Of a stretch of 64,000 bases of DNA, positions 54,456 through 64,000 are shown in pieces (the stretch's first letter is position 1; each line of letters starts with the position of its first letter). Source of the stretch: Filomicrobium sp. (GTDB taxonomy: Bacteria; Pseudomonadota; Alphaproteobacteria; Rhizobiales; Hyphomicrobiaceae); the NCBI GenBank assembly GCA_017792465.1, contig CP051234.1, forward strand, positions 250,606 to 314,605, in the 5' to 3' direction. The notes beneath the pieces are model-generated. The model was not told the origin of the DNA. It did no database searches and worked only from the letters and a program-made list of their open reading frames with translations. A program made the position numbers and the translations under genes.

Positions 54456-55310
54456 GTGAGCACAGGCAATTCCAGCGCGATGCGAGCGTTTGGCTCTATG
54501 GATGAGCTGAGGCGCCGCTCCATTTCGGCTGTCGCGCTGGTGCTCGGCGCGCTCGGGATGCTATTTGCCGGACGCGAGGCGTTTGCGGTGCTGGTGTTGG
54601 TGGTCGGCCTCGTCATGAGTTGGGAATGGGGACGGATTGTCAGATCACGTGATGGCATGGATCTGACGTTCTGCGTGCATGCCCTGACCATCGTTCTGAT
54701 CGTGAGCGCGGCGGCGATTGGGCAATACTGGATTGCTGTCGGCTTCATGCTGGCCGGTGCGCTCGCGCTTTTTGCCATGAACGTCAACGAGGAGACCGGC
54801 GCATCCGTGCTCGGCGCGATCTATGTCGGTGTACCGGCTACGGCTCTGATCTTGTTGCGAAATTCCGATCCTTATGGATTGATGGCCGTGTTGTTTGTCT
54901 TTTCGGTTGTCTGGGCTGGCGATACCGCCGCGTTCCTTGGCGGGCGATCGATCGGTGGAGCCAAGCTTTATCCCAGTATTTCGCCGAACAAGACGTGGGC
55001 CGGGCTCCTCAGTGCATTGCTCGCAGCGCTGGTGGTTGGCTGGGTCTTCTGGCTGTTCCTTGAGACCGCCCAGCTTGGCTACCTCCTGTTGTGCGCAGGC
55101 GGGCTCGGTATTGTGGCGCAACTTGGCGATCTTGCGGAGTCGGCACTGAAAAGGTTATTTCGCGTCAAAGATGCCAGCGGACTGATCCCTGGCCATGGCG
55201 GTTTCATGGATCGTATGGACGGGATCGTCGCAGCCGGCAGCGTGGCGGTCGCCCTAGGTCTGATGATTAATTCCGCCTCGCCTGCCCGGGCTCTACTCTA
55301 TGGGATGTGA
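54456..55310 (+). CDS. cdsA: Phosphatidate cytidylyltransferase
   Basis: The 284-residue membrane enzyme with about eight helices makes CDP-diacylglycerol. The signature near the C-terminus reads SALKRLFRVKDASGLIPGHG followed by GFMDRMD. GTG at 54456 is used; an ATG at 54480 is an alternative. It lies in the usual place between uppS and dxr. Confidence 0.94.
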   Translation: MSTGNSSAMRAFGSMDELRRRSISAVALVLGALGMLFAGREAFAVLVLVVGLVMSWEWGRIVRSRDGMDLTFCVHALTIVLIVSAAAIGQYWIAVGFMLAGALALFAMNVNEETGASVLGAIYVGVPATALILLRNSDPYGLMAVLFVFSVVWAGDTAAFLGGRSIGGAKLYPSISPNKTWAGLLSALLAALVVGWVFWLFLETAQLGYLLLCAGGLGIVAQLGDLAESALKRLFRVKDASGLIPGHGGFMDRMDGIVAAGSVAVALGLMINSASPARALLYGM

Positions 55311-55328
55311 TCCCGCTTGGAGGACCTG

Positions 55329-56573
55329 ATGCGGCAGGCAGAATTCAACGAAGAGTTCGCAGTGCACGGCCGACGTGCGCGTGATGCCGATGCCGGTGAT
55401 GTCAGGCGGCTGACGATTCTTGGGGCCACGGGATCTATCGGGACGAGCGCGCTGGATCTGGTCGCCCGCAATCCGAGCCATTTTTCAGTTGCTGCGGTGA
55501 CGGCCCAGACCAATGTGGCCAAGCTTGCCGAAAGCGCGCGCGCCAGCGGAGCGGAGCGCGCGGTGATTGGCGATAAAGCGCTCTATGGGGAGCTGAAATC
55601 GGCGCTCGCCGGCACGTCGATCGAGGTCGCGGCCGGCGAGGAGGCCCTAGTCGAAGCCGCTGAAATTCCTGTTGATTGTACGATTGCTGCGATTGTCGGA
55701 GCGGCGGGGTTGCGGCCTTCGCTCGCGGCGGCACGAGGCGGGTGGCGTCTGGCGCTCGCCAACAAAGAATGCCTGGTGTCGGCGGGCGATGTGTTCATGC
55801 GCGAGGTCGCTCAATCGGCGTGCGAGTTAGTGCCGGTCGATAGCGAGCATTCGGCAGCTTTCCAGGTTTTGCGCGAGGCAGATCGCGGTGCCATCGAGAA
55901 GCTTGTGCTGACGGCGTCGGGTGGGCCGTTCCGGGACTGGCCGGCGGAAAAAATTGCCTCCGCAACCCGGGATCAGGCGCTGAAGCACCCCAACTGGTCG
56001 ATGGGCGCGAAAATTACCGTCGATTCAGCGACGATGATGAACAAGGGGCTGGAGCTGATCGAGGCCTTGCACCTGTTTCCGGTGTCGGTCGATCAGCTGG
56101 ATATGGTCGTGCACCCGCAGTCGATTGTGCACTGTCTGGTGTCGTTCATCGATGGCTCGGTACTTGCGCAGTTGGCCGATCCGGACATGCGCACGCCCAT
56201 TGCGCTGGCGCTTTCCTGGCCGAAACGGATGGCGGCGCCAACCAAGCGGCTCGATTTGTGCGAGATCGGGAAACTAACATTCGAACCTGCCGATGAACTA
56301 CGTTTTCCAGCCATTCGGGTGGCTCGGGAGGCGATGAAGCGCGGCGGGACGGCGCCTGCGGTCTTGAATGCGGCAAATGAAGTTGCGGTGGCGGCGTTCC
56401 TTGAAGGGCGGATCAAGGTACCCGATATCCCTCTCGTGGTGGAAGATACGCTGGAGCGGTGTGAAGGTTCGGGCCTGATTTGCTGTGCAGAGCAGCTGGA
56501 CGATGTGCTGTCTTGTGATAATGAAGCGCGGTCCGTTGCGATCGAGAGTCTGAATGGGCTTTCAAGGCTATGA
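55329..56573 (+). CDS. dxr: 1-deoxy-D-xylulose 5-phosphate reductoisomerase
   Basis: The 414-residue enzyme starts at the ATG at 55329, which has GGAGG five bases upstream; a TTG at 55317 is less likely. NADPH-binding LTILGATGSIGTSALDLVAR, ANKECLVSAG, VDSEHSAAFQ and MGAKITVDSATMMNKGLELI are typical. It commits carbon to the MEP isoprenoid pathway that feeds UppS. Confidence 0.95.
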   Translation: MRQAEFNEEFAVHGRRARDADAGDVRRLTILGATGSIGTSALDLVARNPSHFSVAAVTAQTNVAKLAESARASGAERAVIGDKALYGELKSALAGTSIEVAAGEEALVEAAEIPVDCTIAAIVGAAGLRPSLAAARGGWRLALANKECLVSAGDVFMREVAQSACELVPVDSEHSAAFQVLREADRGAIEKLVLTASGGPFRDWPAEKIASATRDQALKHPNWSMGAKITVDSATMMNKGLELIEALHLFPVSVDQLDMVVHPQSIVHCLVSFIDGSVLAQLADPDMRTPIALALSWPKRMAAPTKRLDLCEIGKLTFEPADELRFPAIRVAREAMKRGGTAPAVLNAANEVAVAAFLEGRIKVPDIPLVVEDTLERCEGSGLICCAEQLDDVLSCDNEARSVAIESLNGLSRL

Positions 56574-56779
56574 TTCAATGAGAAAATTGTGGCTGCTTGC
56601 GGATTTGCGAGTTCGGCTGTGACCTGTCAGGTTTGCGCAGGGCAAGTCAGGCAGATTGGCGGCCTGATTGGTTTTTACCCTTGTTCAATCGACGCGGGTT
56701 GCCGGACTGACCGCTGTTCGCCACAGTTGTCTGGGATTCGCCAAGGTTGAGGGCGTTTGAGACGCAGGAAGTGGAGCTG

Positions 56780-58213
56780 ATGCATTTTTTATCGCTGCTG
56801 GCCGATAACCTTTCGGGCGCGTTTATTACCTTTGCTGGTTTTGTTTTCGCGCTGACGGTTGTCGTCTTCATCCACGAGATGGGCCATTTCCTGGTCGCCA
56901 GATGGTGCGGTGTGACGGTGACGACGTTCTCCATCGGCTTTGGCAAGGAGCTTTGGGCGTTCGTCGACAAGCACGGGACGCGTTGGCGGGTCGCTGCGAT
57001 CCCAGCGGGCGGTTATGTGAAGTTCCTGGACGATGAGAACGCCGCCAGCATGCCGGATCGCTCCGCACTTGATGAGATGAGCGAAGAGCAGAAGAAGGGC
57101 TCGTTCCAGCTGAAGCCGGTTTGGCAGCGTGCCGCGGTTGTGGCGGCTGGCCCGATCGCGAACTTCATCCTGGCGATTGCGATTTTTGCGTGCTTTTTCT
57201 GGGCGATGGGCGTCAACCGCATTGAGCCGCGGGCGGATTATATCGTGCCTGATGGTCCGGCGGCGCAGGCCGGTTTCAAGGCGGGCGACAAGATTGTCAG
57301 CATCAACGGTCGCGAGATTACTGACTTTTCGCAGATCAATGAAACGGTCTGGACGAGCCCGGGGCGGACTTTGGAATTCGTCGTTCAGCGCGGCGGGCAG
57401 GATACGACTATCGCCGTCGAGCCTAGGCTCATCGAGCGCAACGACTACATCGCTGGCCGTCACCAGCGCCCGTCGATTGGGATCCGTTATGCCATCGATC
57501 CAGTCGTTGCCGGTGTCGTTGTCGGCGGCCCGGCTGACCAGGCAGGTTTTAAAACCGGCGACGTCGTGGTGCGGATGGATGGGCAGCCGATCAGTGATTT
57601 CAATCAGTTGCAGGCCATCGTGAAGGGTAGCAACGGCCGTGAGCTGGATGTTCTGGTCAAGCGCGGCGATGCTGAAATTCCGCTCAAGGTGACGCCGAAG
57701 ATGACTTCGCCTGGCAAAAGAGCAGCCGATCCTGCGCCGCGGCCGCTGATCGGGGTTCAAAGTTCGGGAGAACCCTTATTCTCAAGGCATGAATATGTCG
57801 GCATGGGTGAGGCCGTCTCGCTGGGTGCAGATAGAACCTGGGGCATCATCACAGGCACATTGTCCTACATTGGCGATATTTTCGCTGGCCGACAGAGCGC
57901 GGAACAGATTGGCGGAGCGGTCAGAATTGCCGATGCTGCCGGCAAATTCGCCGAGTTGGGTTTCACCCAGCTGGTGCTTTTCACTGCCTTCATCTCGGTC
58001 AGTATCGGCTTGATCAACCTCTTCCCGATCCCGGTTCTGGATGGTGGCCATTTGGCGTTCTATGCTATCGAGGCGGTGACGGGGCGGCCGGTCAACGAGG
58101 ACATCCAGGAGTTCAGTTTCCGGGTCGGTTTGGCGCTCATCCTTATGCTGATGATGCTCGGCTTTTATAACGACTTGGGCATTTTGGCGCGCTGGTTCTC
58201 CTGGCTCGTTTGA
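56780..58213 (+). CDS. rseP: RseP, site-2 intramembrane zinc protease
   Basis: The 477-residue protein has the zinc motif HEMGH (His32, Glu33, His36) in the first membrane helix region, two PDZ domains (about residues 135-215 and 225-305; PDGPAAQAGFKAGDKIVSIN and GGPADQAGFKTGDVVVRMDG), and a C-terminal helix with LFPIPVLDGGHLAF that supplies the third zinc ligand. It cleaves anti-sigma factors and remnant signal peptides in the membrane. The ATG at 56780 has GGAG five bases upstream. Confidence 0.95.
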   Translation: MHFLSLLADNLSGAFITFAGFVFALTVVVFIHEMGHFLVARWCGVTVTTFSIGFGKELWAFVDKHGTRWRVAAIPAGGYVKFLDDENAASMPDRSALDEMSEEQKKGSFQLKPVWQRAAVVAAGPIANFILAIAIFACFFWAMGVNRIEPRADYIVPDGPAAQAGFKAGDKIVSINGREITDFSQINETVWTSPGRTLEFVVQRGGQDTTIAVEPRLIERNDYIAGRHQRPSIGIRYAIDPVVAGVVVGGPADQAGFKTGDVVVRMDGQPISDFNQLQAIVKGSNGRELDVLVKRGDAEIPLKVTPKMTSPGKRAADPAPRPLIGVQSSGEPLFSRHEYVGMGEAVSLGADRTWGIITGTLSYIGDIFAGRQSAEQIGGAVRIADAAGKFAELGFTQLVLFTAFISVSIGLINLFPIPVLDGGHLAFYAIEAVTGRPVNEDIQEFSFRVGLALILMLMMLGFYNDLGILARWFSWLV

Positions 58214-58493
58214 GCTTGATAGAGCTAGGATTTTTCCCGTTTTGTCTGTTTGGGTAACGATCTTTGCGTTGATAGCGTCGAATCAGGCCGGGTGACGCAT
58301 TCTTGCCACTTCCCCAGAGCTTGCTGAATCGTTAATAACTGAAGGGTGCGCGTCGGTGCATGAGGGAGTTCGTTTAAGTCAAATGAACATGCTCCTGGCG
58401 CCTTGTAGAAGACTAGGACGACATACAGCCAGCTTCTCTGCCGAAAGCTGATGTGTGAATTGGGGGATCGGCAGTACGAGGGCAGATCCGCGT

Positions 58494-60896
58494 ATGTGGA
58501 AGCTTCGGATCAGATACCTGGGGGGCTTGCGAGCCGCTCTTATGTTGTTGGTGGCAAGCTTCAGCGCCGTAGGCGTCGGGGCTGTGGTGACATCGACGGC
58601 AGCCTACGCACAGGTTGTTGTGCGCGACATTCAGGTTTCCGGCAACCGAAGGGTCGAGCCGGCGACGGTTCGGACCTATCTCAAGTTTACCGTTGGTGAT
58701 GTTTACGATGCAGGGCTGGCTGACGCCTCGCTGAGGGCTTTGTTCGGTACTGGCCTGTTTGCCGACGTCCGGATCGACCTTCAGGGGTCGACCGTCATGG
58801 TCTACGTCGAAGAAAACCCCGTCATCAACCAGGTTGCCTTCGAAGGTAACTACGAAGTCGATACCGATACGCTGGCCGGCGAAGTCCGCCTGAAGCCGCG
58901 GTCGATCTTTACGCGCGCCAGGGCTCAGGCCGATGTGCAGCGCATTCTGGACGTTTATCGCCGCCAAGGGCGGTTTGCCGCGTTGGTGGAGCCGAAGATC
59001 ATCGAGCTCGAGCAGAACCGCGTGAACCTCGTTTTCGAGATCACTGAAGGGACGGCCACCAAAGTCAAAGGCGTCAACTTCATCGGGAACCGCGCGTTCA
59101 CCGATTCGCAGCTGCGCGATATCATCACAACGACGCAGGCCGGCTGGTTCGACTTCCTCAAGGGTACGAGCGTATATGACCCGGATCGTTTGAACCTCGA
59201 CCGCGAACTGCTGCGTCAGTACTACCTGAAAAACGGTTTTGCCGACGCGCGGGTTATCAGCGCCAATGCTGAGCTTGACCGCGATGGTTCCGGCTTCTTC
59301 ATCACCTTTACGATTGAAGAAGGCGAGCTTTATCACTTCGGCGAGATGCGCATCGAAAGTGCGCTGACGGAGCTGGACGGCGAATCGCTGCGCGGTGAAT
59401 TGCTGACCTACGCTGGCGATACTTATGATGCGTCCCGCGTCGATAAGACGGTTGAGAAATTGACGCTGGGTGTGGCCGAGCGCGGATATGCCTTCGCACG
59501 GGTGCGTCCTCGCGCAACGCCGGACTTCTATAGCCGCACGATTTCGATCAACTACGTCGTTGACGAAGGTCCGCGCATTTACATCGAGCGGATCAACATC
59601 ATCGGTAACGAGCGCACTAAGGATTATGTCATCCGCCGCGAGTTCCGTCTGGCCGAAGGTGACGCCTTTAACCCGCTGCTGGTTGACCGTGCCGAGAAGC
59701 GCCTGAAAGCTCTTGGCTTCTTCAAGTCGGTCAATATCAAGAAAGGTCCGGGCTCGGCGCAAGACCGTGTTGTCTTGGATGTTGAGCTGGTTGAGCAGTC
59801 CACTGGTGAGCTTTCGTTCGGTGCGGGTTACTCGACGAGTGAAGGCGTGATCGGTGACGTTTCGCTGACCGAGCGCAACCTGCTGGGTAACGGTCAGTTC
59901 CTGAGGCTGCGTCTTGGTGGTTCGTTCGAACGCGCTCAGGTTGACCTAAGCTTCACCGAACCGCGGTTCCTCGACCGCAACCTGTCGGCTGGCTTCGACC
60001 TCTTCCATAAGGAAGTCGACCAGACGGATACGTCGGGCTTCAAGAGCCGTAAGTCTGGCGGCACCGTCCGGCTTGGCTTCCCGCTGTCTGAAGATCTTTG
60101 GGCGCAGACGAGCTACACGTTGTCGCGTGATGAGATCTACGATGTGAACGGCAATGCTTCGCTCGCTATTCGTGATGCTTGCGGCGACAGGAATGTTTCT
60201 TTCCGTAACCCTGTCACTGGCGTGCCCTACCTGGCACCGGATTGCCAGGACACATCATATTGGACTTCAGCGCTAGGTGGTGCACTCACCTATGACAAGC
60301 GCAACCATCCGCGTAATCCTTCCAGTGGCTACTATCTGCAGGTGTCGTCTGATTTTGCAGGGGTTGGTGGTGACGTGAACTACGTCCGCGTCCAGGGTGA
60401 AGCTCGCGGTTACTACCCTGTGGCTGATGGCGTTGTCCTCGTCGGTCGAGCAATCGGTGGTCACATCGAAGGTTGGGGTGGCGACGACGTTCGCTTGCTT
60501 GATCTGTTCTTCCGCGGTGGTGAGACGATCCGTGGTTTTGACCGGGCCGGTTTCGGTCCTCGCGACTTGCGCACCGGTGACGCTCTGGGTGGTCAGTCCT
60601 ACTGGGCGGCAACGGCAGAACTCCGCTTCCCGATCCCGCTCATTCCGGATGAACTTGGGATTTCCGGTGCTGTGTTTGCGGATGCTGGCTCGTTGTTCGG
60701 GGCTTCCGGTCGCGCCAAGGCGATCGTTGCTCCGGGTGATCTTGCCGATGACTCGACGGTCCGTTCGTCGGTCGGCGGCAGTATCTTGTGGAACTCTCCG
60801 GTTGGTCCGCTCCGCGTCGACTTCGCGAAGGCTCTGACCAAGGAAGATTACGACGACGAGCAGTTCTTCCGCTTCGGGGCTTCGACCAAGTTTTAG
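58494..60896 (+). CDS. bamA: BamA, outer-membrane protein assembly factor
   Basis: The 800-residue precursor has a signal peptide (cleavage near AYA-Q), five POTRA domains (about residues 38-410) and a 16-strand beta-barrel (about 440-800) with the C-terminal aromatic residue Phe. POTRA signatures such as VRDIQVSGNRRVEPATVRTYL and the loop-6 region IRGFDRAG (VRGY/F motif) are visible. It inserts beta-barrel proteins in the outer membrane. The start is uncertain: the open frame reaches a GTG at 58455, but the ATG at 58494 places the signal peptide properly. Confidence 0.96.
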   Translation: MWKLRIRYLGGLRAALMLLVASFSAVGVGAVVTSTAAYAQVVVRDIQVSGNRRVEPATVRTYLKFTVGDVYDAGLADASLRALFGTGLFADVRIDLQGSTVMVYVEENPVINQVAFEGNYEVDTDTLAGEVRLKPRSIFTRARAQADVQRILDVYRRQGRFAALVEPKIIELEQNRVNLVFEITEGTATKVKGVNFIGNRAFTDSQLRDIITTTQAGWFDFLKGTSVYDPDRLNLDRELLRQYYLKNGFADARVISANAELDRDGSGFFITFTIEEGELYHFGEMRIESALTELDGESLRGELLTYAGDTYDASRVDKTVEKLTLGVAERGYAFARVRPRATPDFYSRTISINYVVDEGPRIYIERINIIGNERTKDYVIRREFRLAEGDAFNPLLVDRAEKRLKALGFFKSVNIKKGPGSAQDRVVLDVELVEQSTGELSFGAGYSTSEGVIGDVSLTERNLLGNGQFLRLRLGGSFERAQVDLSFTEPRFLDRNLSAGFDLFHKEVDQTDTSGFKSRKSGGTVRLGFPLSEDLWAQTSYTLSRDEIYDVNGNASLAIRDACGDRNVSFRNPVTGVPYLAPDCQDTSYWTSALGGALTYDKRNHPRNPSSGYYLQVSSDFAGVGGDVNYVRVQGEARGYYPVADGVVLVGRAIGGHIEGWGGDDVRLLDLFFRGGETIRGFDRAGFGPRDLRTGDALGGQSYWAATAELRFPIPLIPDELGISGAVFADAGSLFGASGRAKAIVAPGDLADDSTVRSSVGGSILWNSPVGPLRVDFAKALTKEDYDDEQFFRFGASTKF

Positions 60897-60930
60897 AAAC
60901 TTGGGGTGTTAAGCCTCTCAGGAATAAGAA

Positions 60931-60970
60931 CAAGGGTCGGCAACTTGCCGGCCCTTTTCGTTTTTGATTG
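60931..60970 (+). terminator. Intrinsic terminator between bamA and lpxD
   Basis: AAGGGTCGGC pairs with GCCGGCCCTT (one wobble) around a short loop, followed by TTCGTTTTT. Some read-through may occur because the lpx genes follow in the same direction. Confidence 0.8.
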
Positions 60971-61270
60971 CGGCGCATCGTCCGTAGAGTTGAACTGGTC
61001 GTTGGGCTATAGCGTTGGTTAATGAAAATGCCGATTGGTCCTAAGTCGCGGTTACATAACGGCCAAAGTTCGAGTGAAAGACTTATGAGCGGCATCGTCT
61101 GGCGCGGATTGCGGACCGCGATATTTGGAGCAGAGTCGGTCGCATGCGTCTGCTGTTGCGGGGGCGGCTTTTCTTAAGACGGGCCATCTGCAATTGTCGG
61201 GCGTTTGGGAAGGTGTCCCAATCTGATGGGGATACTGATCCCAATCAAATGAATATCGAGGATGGAATTC
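60971..61270. other. Intergenic region before lpxD
   Basis: About 300 bases between the bamA terminator and lpxD, without a supported gene. It should contain a separate promoter for lpxD-fabZ-lpxA-lpxI. Confidence 0.35.
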
Positions 61271-62314
61271 ATGGATCATCCGGGTTTCTTCGAACTCGCA
61301 GGCCCTTTTTCGCTGGAAGAGGTGGCTGAGGCGACGGGGTCGCAAGTGTCGGAGAACGCGGCTGGCTCGAAGTTGATGCTGAAGAACGTTCGCACCCTTG
61401 CGGATGCCGGTCCGGATGACGTTGCATTTCTCGATAACCGCAAATATTTGCCACAGCTGGCGACAACCAAGGCGGGGGCTTGTCTCGTTCTGCCGGCGTT
61501 TGCCGATAAGGTTCCTGAAGGAACGGTGGCCCTTCTGACGCCCGCGCCCTATCGGGGTTTCGCGAAGGCTTTATCGAAATTCTATCCCGGTTCGTCCTGG
61601 CCGCAGCTGGCAGACGCTGACGGGCCGGTTGGCGTCCATCCGTCGGCTAGACTTGAGGACGGTGTGACGGTTGAGCCGGGCGCTATTATCGGCGCTGAAG
61701 CGCATATTGGAGCCGGGAGCCGGATTGCGGCCGGAGCAGTGGTCGGGCGTCGCGTCTATATCGGACGGAACTGCTACGTCGGCGGAAATGTGACTTTACA
61801 ACATAGCCTGATCGGCGATCGCGTCATCATTCATGCGGGATCACGGCTCGGTCAGGACGGATTTGGCTTTGCGATGGGCCGTGAAGGGCATCTTAAGGTG
61901 CCGCAGATCGGACGCGTCGTCGTTCAAAACGACGTTGAAATCGGGGCCAATTCAGCGATCGACCGCGGCGCTCTTAAGGATACGATTATCGGCGAAGGCA
62001 CCAAAATTGATAATCTTGTACAGATAGGGCACAACGTCGTAATCGGGCGGCATTGTGTGATTGTCGCCCACACAGGCATTTCCGGTTCGACCGAACTTGG
62101 TGATTTCGTTGTCATGGGAGGTCAGTCGGGCACGGTTGGCCATATCAAAATTGGCACCGGAGCCCAGGTTGCTGGTGCGTCGCACCCCAAAGAAGATGTT
62201 CCCGCAGGCGCGCGGGTCGGCGGAACGCCGGCCAGGCCGTTGCGGCAATGGGGGCGCGAGCTGGCGTTGCTCGCCAAGCTGACTCGGCCGGGCGAGAGTG
62301 AAAAAGGTAACTAG
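61271..62314 (+). CDS. lpxD: LpxD, UDP-3-O-acylglucosamine N-acyltransferase
   Basis: The 347-residue protein has an N-terminal uridine-binding domain and a left-handed beta-helix built of hexapeptide repeats (about residues 105-300), with catalytic His in [20 protein letters not shown]. It adds the N-linked acyl chain in lipid A synthesis. ATG at 61271 or the one at 61262 (three residues longer) may be used. Confidence 0.95.
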   Translation: MDHPGFFELAGPFSLEEVAEATGSQVSENAAGSKLMLKNVRTLADAGPDDVAFLDNRKYLPQLATTKAGACLVLPAFADKVPEGTVALLTPAPYRGFAKALSKFYPGSSWPQLADADGPVGVHPSARLEDGVTVEPGAIIGAEAHIGAGSRIAAGAVVGRRVYIGRNCYVGGNVTLQHSLIGDRVIIHAGSRLGQDGFGFAMGREGHLKVPQIGRVVVQNDVEIGANSAIDRGALKDTIIGEGTKIDNLVQIGHNVVIGRHCVIVAHTGISGSTELGDFVVMGGQSGTVGHIKIGTGAQVAGASHPKEDVPAGARVGGTPARPLRQWGRELALLAKLTRPGESEKGN

Positions 62315-62404
62315 ATTTTGCGCGGCGCGTTGGCCGAACAAGCATTGTGATGAGATGAGTGGGGCCCTCTGGCGGCCGCACTTCGAAGTGGAGACAACAA
62401 GAAT

Positions 62405-62905
62405 ATGGACGATGTGAGTTCCAAACCAGAACTCGGTACGGCGGATATTACCAAGGTGATGAAGCTCTTGCCGCACCGGTATCCGTTCCTGCTGGTTGAT
62501 GGCATGTACGACATGGATAGCGATGTCAGCGCTGTCGGCTTGAAGAACGTCACGATCAACGAGCCGTTCTTCCAGGGGCATTTCCCGCAGTTTCCAGTCA
62601 TGCCGGGCGTTTTGATTATTGAAGGTCTGGCGCAGACGGCTGGTGCGTTGTGTGTGCACAGCCTGGGCGAAGACTACAAAGCCGAACTGGTCTATTTCAT
62701 GGGGATTGATAAGGCGAAGTTCCGCAAACCGGTCGTGCCGGGCGACGTGATCCATTATCACGTTAAGAAAATCCGCAACCGTGGCCGGGTTTGGAAGTTC
62801 TACGGTGAGGCCAAAGTGAACGGCCAGGTTTGCGCTGAAGCTGAAATCAGCGCGATGTTAGCGGATACCGCAGAAGCTAGGGCATTTGCGAGCGGCAATG
62901 GCTGA
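62405..62905 (+). CDS. fabZ: FabZ, 3-hydroxyacyl-ACP dehydratase
   Basis: The 166-residue hotdog enzyme has [13 protein letters not shown] and the catalytic [20 protein letters not shown] region. It dehydrates 3-hydroxyacyl-ACP in fatty acid elongation and competes with LpxA/LpxD for substrate, explaining its place in the lpx cluster. Its stop lies inside lpxA. Confidence 0.97.
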   Translation: MDDVSSKPELGTADITKVMKLLPHRYPFLLVDGMYDMDSDVSAVGLKNVTINEPFFQGHFPQFPVMPGVLIIEGLAQTAGALCVHSLGEDYKAELVYFMGIDKAKFRKPVVPGDVIHYHVKKIRNRGRVWKFYGEAKVNGQVCAEAEISAMLADTAEARAFASGNG

Positions 62906-63704
62906 TAAGAATATCCATCCGTCGGCGGTCGTCGAAGACGGGGCCCAATTGGGCGAGGGGGTCATGGTTGGCCCTTTCTGTCATGTCGGATCGGATGTCG
63001 TTTTAGGTGATAACGTGCAGCTGTTGAGCCATGTCGTTGTGGCCGGCCGCACGACGATCGGTGCGCGCTGCAAGGTTTTCCCTTTTGCCTCACTGGGTCA
63101 TCAGCCGCAGGACCTGAAATACAAAGGTGAGCCGTCGACGCTCGTGATCGGCACAGATTGCCAGATCCGCGAAGGGGTGACGATGAACCCCGGCACCGAA
63201 GGCGGCGGCGCGACGACGACCGTTGGCAATGGTTGCGCGTTCCTGGCGAATTCTCACGTCGGGCACGACTGCCGCGTGGGCAGTCATGTTGTCTTTTCCA
63301 ATAACGTCATGCTGGCTGGCCATTGCGAGATTGGCGACTACGTCATTGTTGGCGGTGGCGCGGCGATCATCCAATTCGCCAGGGTCGGACCGCACGCATT
63401 TGTCGGCGGCATGTCGGGCCTCGAGAATGATCTCATTCCTTATGGGATGGCGCTTGGCAATCGGGCCTATCTCTCGGGCCTCAATATCATCGGCCTGCAG
63501 CGGCGTGGCTTCACGCGCGAAGAGATCCATGATCTCAGACGCGCTTACCGGTTGCTGTTTGCAGCAGAAGGTACGCTTGCTGAACGGGTCGAAGATGTTG
63601 GCGATGAATTCAGCGAGCATCAAAGCGTTCAGGAAATCGTCGCCTTCATCAAGGCAGGCGGAAAGCGCTCGCTGTGCACGCCGCGCGGCCAATCCGGCAC
63701 ATAG
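62898..63704 (+). CDS. lpxA: LpxA, UDP-N-acetylglucosamine acyltransferase
   Basis: The 268-residue protein is a hexapeptide-repeat beta-helix with catalytic His in [17 protein letters not shown] and a C-terminal helical domain ([20 protein letters not shown]). It catalyses the first step of lipid A synthesis. The ATG at 62898 overlaps the fabZ end by eight bases. Confidence 0.97.
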   Translation: MADKNIHPSAVVEDGAQLGEGVMVGPFCHVGSDVVLGDNVQLLSHVVVAGRTTIGARCKVFPFASLGHQPQDLKYKGEPSTLVIGTDCQIREGVTMNPGTEGGGATTTVGNGCAFLANSHVGHDCRVGSHVVFSNNVMLAGHCEIGDYVIVGGGAAIIQFARVGPHAFVGGMSGLENDLIPYGMALGNRAYLSGLNIIGLQRRGFTREEIHDLRRAYRLLFAAEGTLAERVEDVGDEFSEHQSVQEIVAFIKAGGKRSLCTPRGQSGT

Positions 63705-63716
63705 GTTCCTGGCGGC

Positions 63717-64000
63717 ATGCATAGACCTCCGGCAAGGCGGATCGGAATCCTTGCGGGCGGCAAAAGCCTGCCGATTGAAATTGCTGAAAGCTTGAAATCC
63801 CGGGGTGTTCCGGTTCATGTCGTGGCGCTCGAAGGAGAAGCCGGCGAGGAGATCGAACGCTTTTCGCCGACGTGGGTGAACTGGGGCCAAATCGGTAAAA
63901 TCATTGCCTCGTTCAAGAAGGCGGAGTGTTCGCGCATTGTCATTGCGGGAAGCGTGAAGCGGCCCGATTTGGCGACCGTTCAGCCCGACATGGGATTGTT
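63717..64000 (+). CDS. lpxI: LpxI, UDP-2,3-diacylglucosamine pyrophosphatase (N-terminal part, cut by window edge)
   Basis: The first 94 codons are visible. The product begins with RIGILAGGKSLPIEIAESLK and continues with W-x-x-x-GQIGKIIASFKKAE and IVIAGSVKRPDL, characteristic of LpxI, the alphaproteobacterial replacement of LpxH that makes lipid X. It starts 12 bases after lpxA; lpxB is expected beyond the window. Confidence 0.92.
   Translation, partial: MHRPPARRIGILAGGKSLPIEIAESLKSRGVPVHVVALEGEAGEEIERFSPTWVNWGQIGKIIASFKKAECSRIVIAGSVKRPDLATVQPDMGL

Overview
The window reads as a chromosomal segment of a GC-rich alphaproteobacterium, most likely order Hyphomicrobiales and perhaps Hyphomicrobiaceae-like (the family-level guess is inference). 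Signs for this are the tol-pal cluster with ybgC and cpoB, short-type ProRS without the inserted editing domain, NuoA of 121 residues, a 30S S2 protein with a C-terminal extension, LpxI instead of LpxH, and the canonical block rpsB-tsf-pyrH-frr-uppS-cdsA-dxr-rseP-bamA-lpxD-fabZ-lpxA-lpxI. There are no insertion sequences, prophage genes or CRISPR arrays; most of the window is core genome.

Layout. 1-8.1 kb: end of ybgC, then tolQ-tolR-tolA, a second short TolA-like gene, tolB, two tandem tiny lipoprotein genes, pal, a second Pal-like gene without a lipobox, and cpoB. 8.3-13 kb: a 70-residue protein, tRNA-Asp, and nuoABCD carrying two inserted genes (hotdog thioesterase and GFA-family protein); the operon stops at a terminator after nuoD. 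13-27 kb: an accessory-like stretch with an RTX-repeat protein, a small secreted protein, two overlapping glycosyltransferases, a repeat-containing unknown protein, a membrane-anchored TAXI receptor, a biotin-dependent acyl-CoA carboxylase alpha subunit, a DUF805 protein, an Ala/Arg/Lys-rich exported protein, a FecR-domain protein and a CHASE2 adenylate cyclase. 27-32 kb: soeCBA-type cytoplasmic sulfite dehydrogenase on the minus strand. 32-38 kb: pyruvate dehydrogenase genes (homodimeric E1, E2, and E3 with its own lipoyl domain). 38-45 kb: flavodoxin-like protein, class II aldolase preceded by a structured candidate RNA, proS, lolC/E, lolD and a TSUP permease. 45-64 kb: dnaE, an L,D-transpeptidase, and the translation/lipid/envelope block ending inside lpxI.

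How the genes work together. The two ends of the window are envelope-centred: Tol-Pal and CpoB link inner membrane, peptidoglycan and outer membrane at division, LolCDE exports lipoproteins such as Pal and the tiny lipoproteins, BamA inserts outer-membrane proteins, RseP senses their misfolding, and LpxD/FabZ/LpxA/LpxI make lipid A. The middle is respiratory and central metabolism (complex I, PDH, sulfite oxidation, acyl-CoA carboxylation).

The most noteworthy observations are: (i) three separate tandem duplications within one tol-pal cluster (TolA C-domain, tiny lipoprotein, Pal), each with a diverged or conserved second copy; (ii) a candidate small RNA or leader at about 40.27-40.46 kb on the minus strand with a well-spaced promoter, a potential 7+9 bp H-type pseudoknot with an anti-Shine-Dalgarno stretch, and an intrinsic terminator; (iii) a nuo operon interrupted by two unrelated genes and cut off after nuoD; (iv) a TolB precursor that carries a twin-arginine-like signal.
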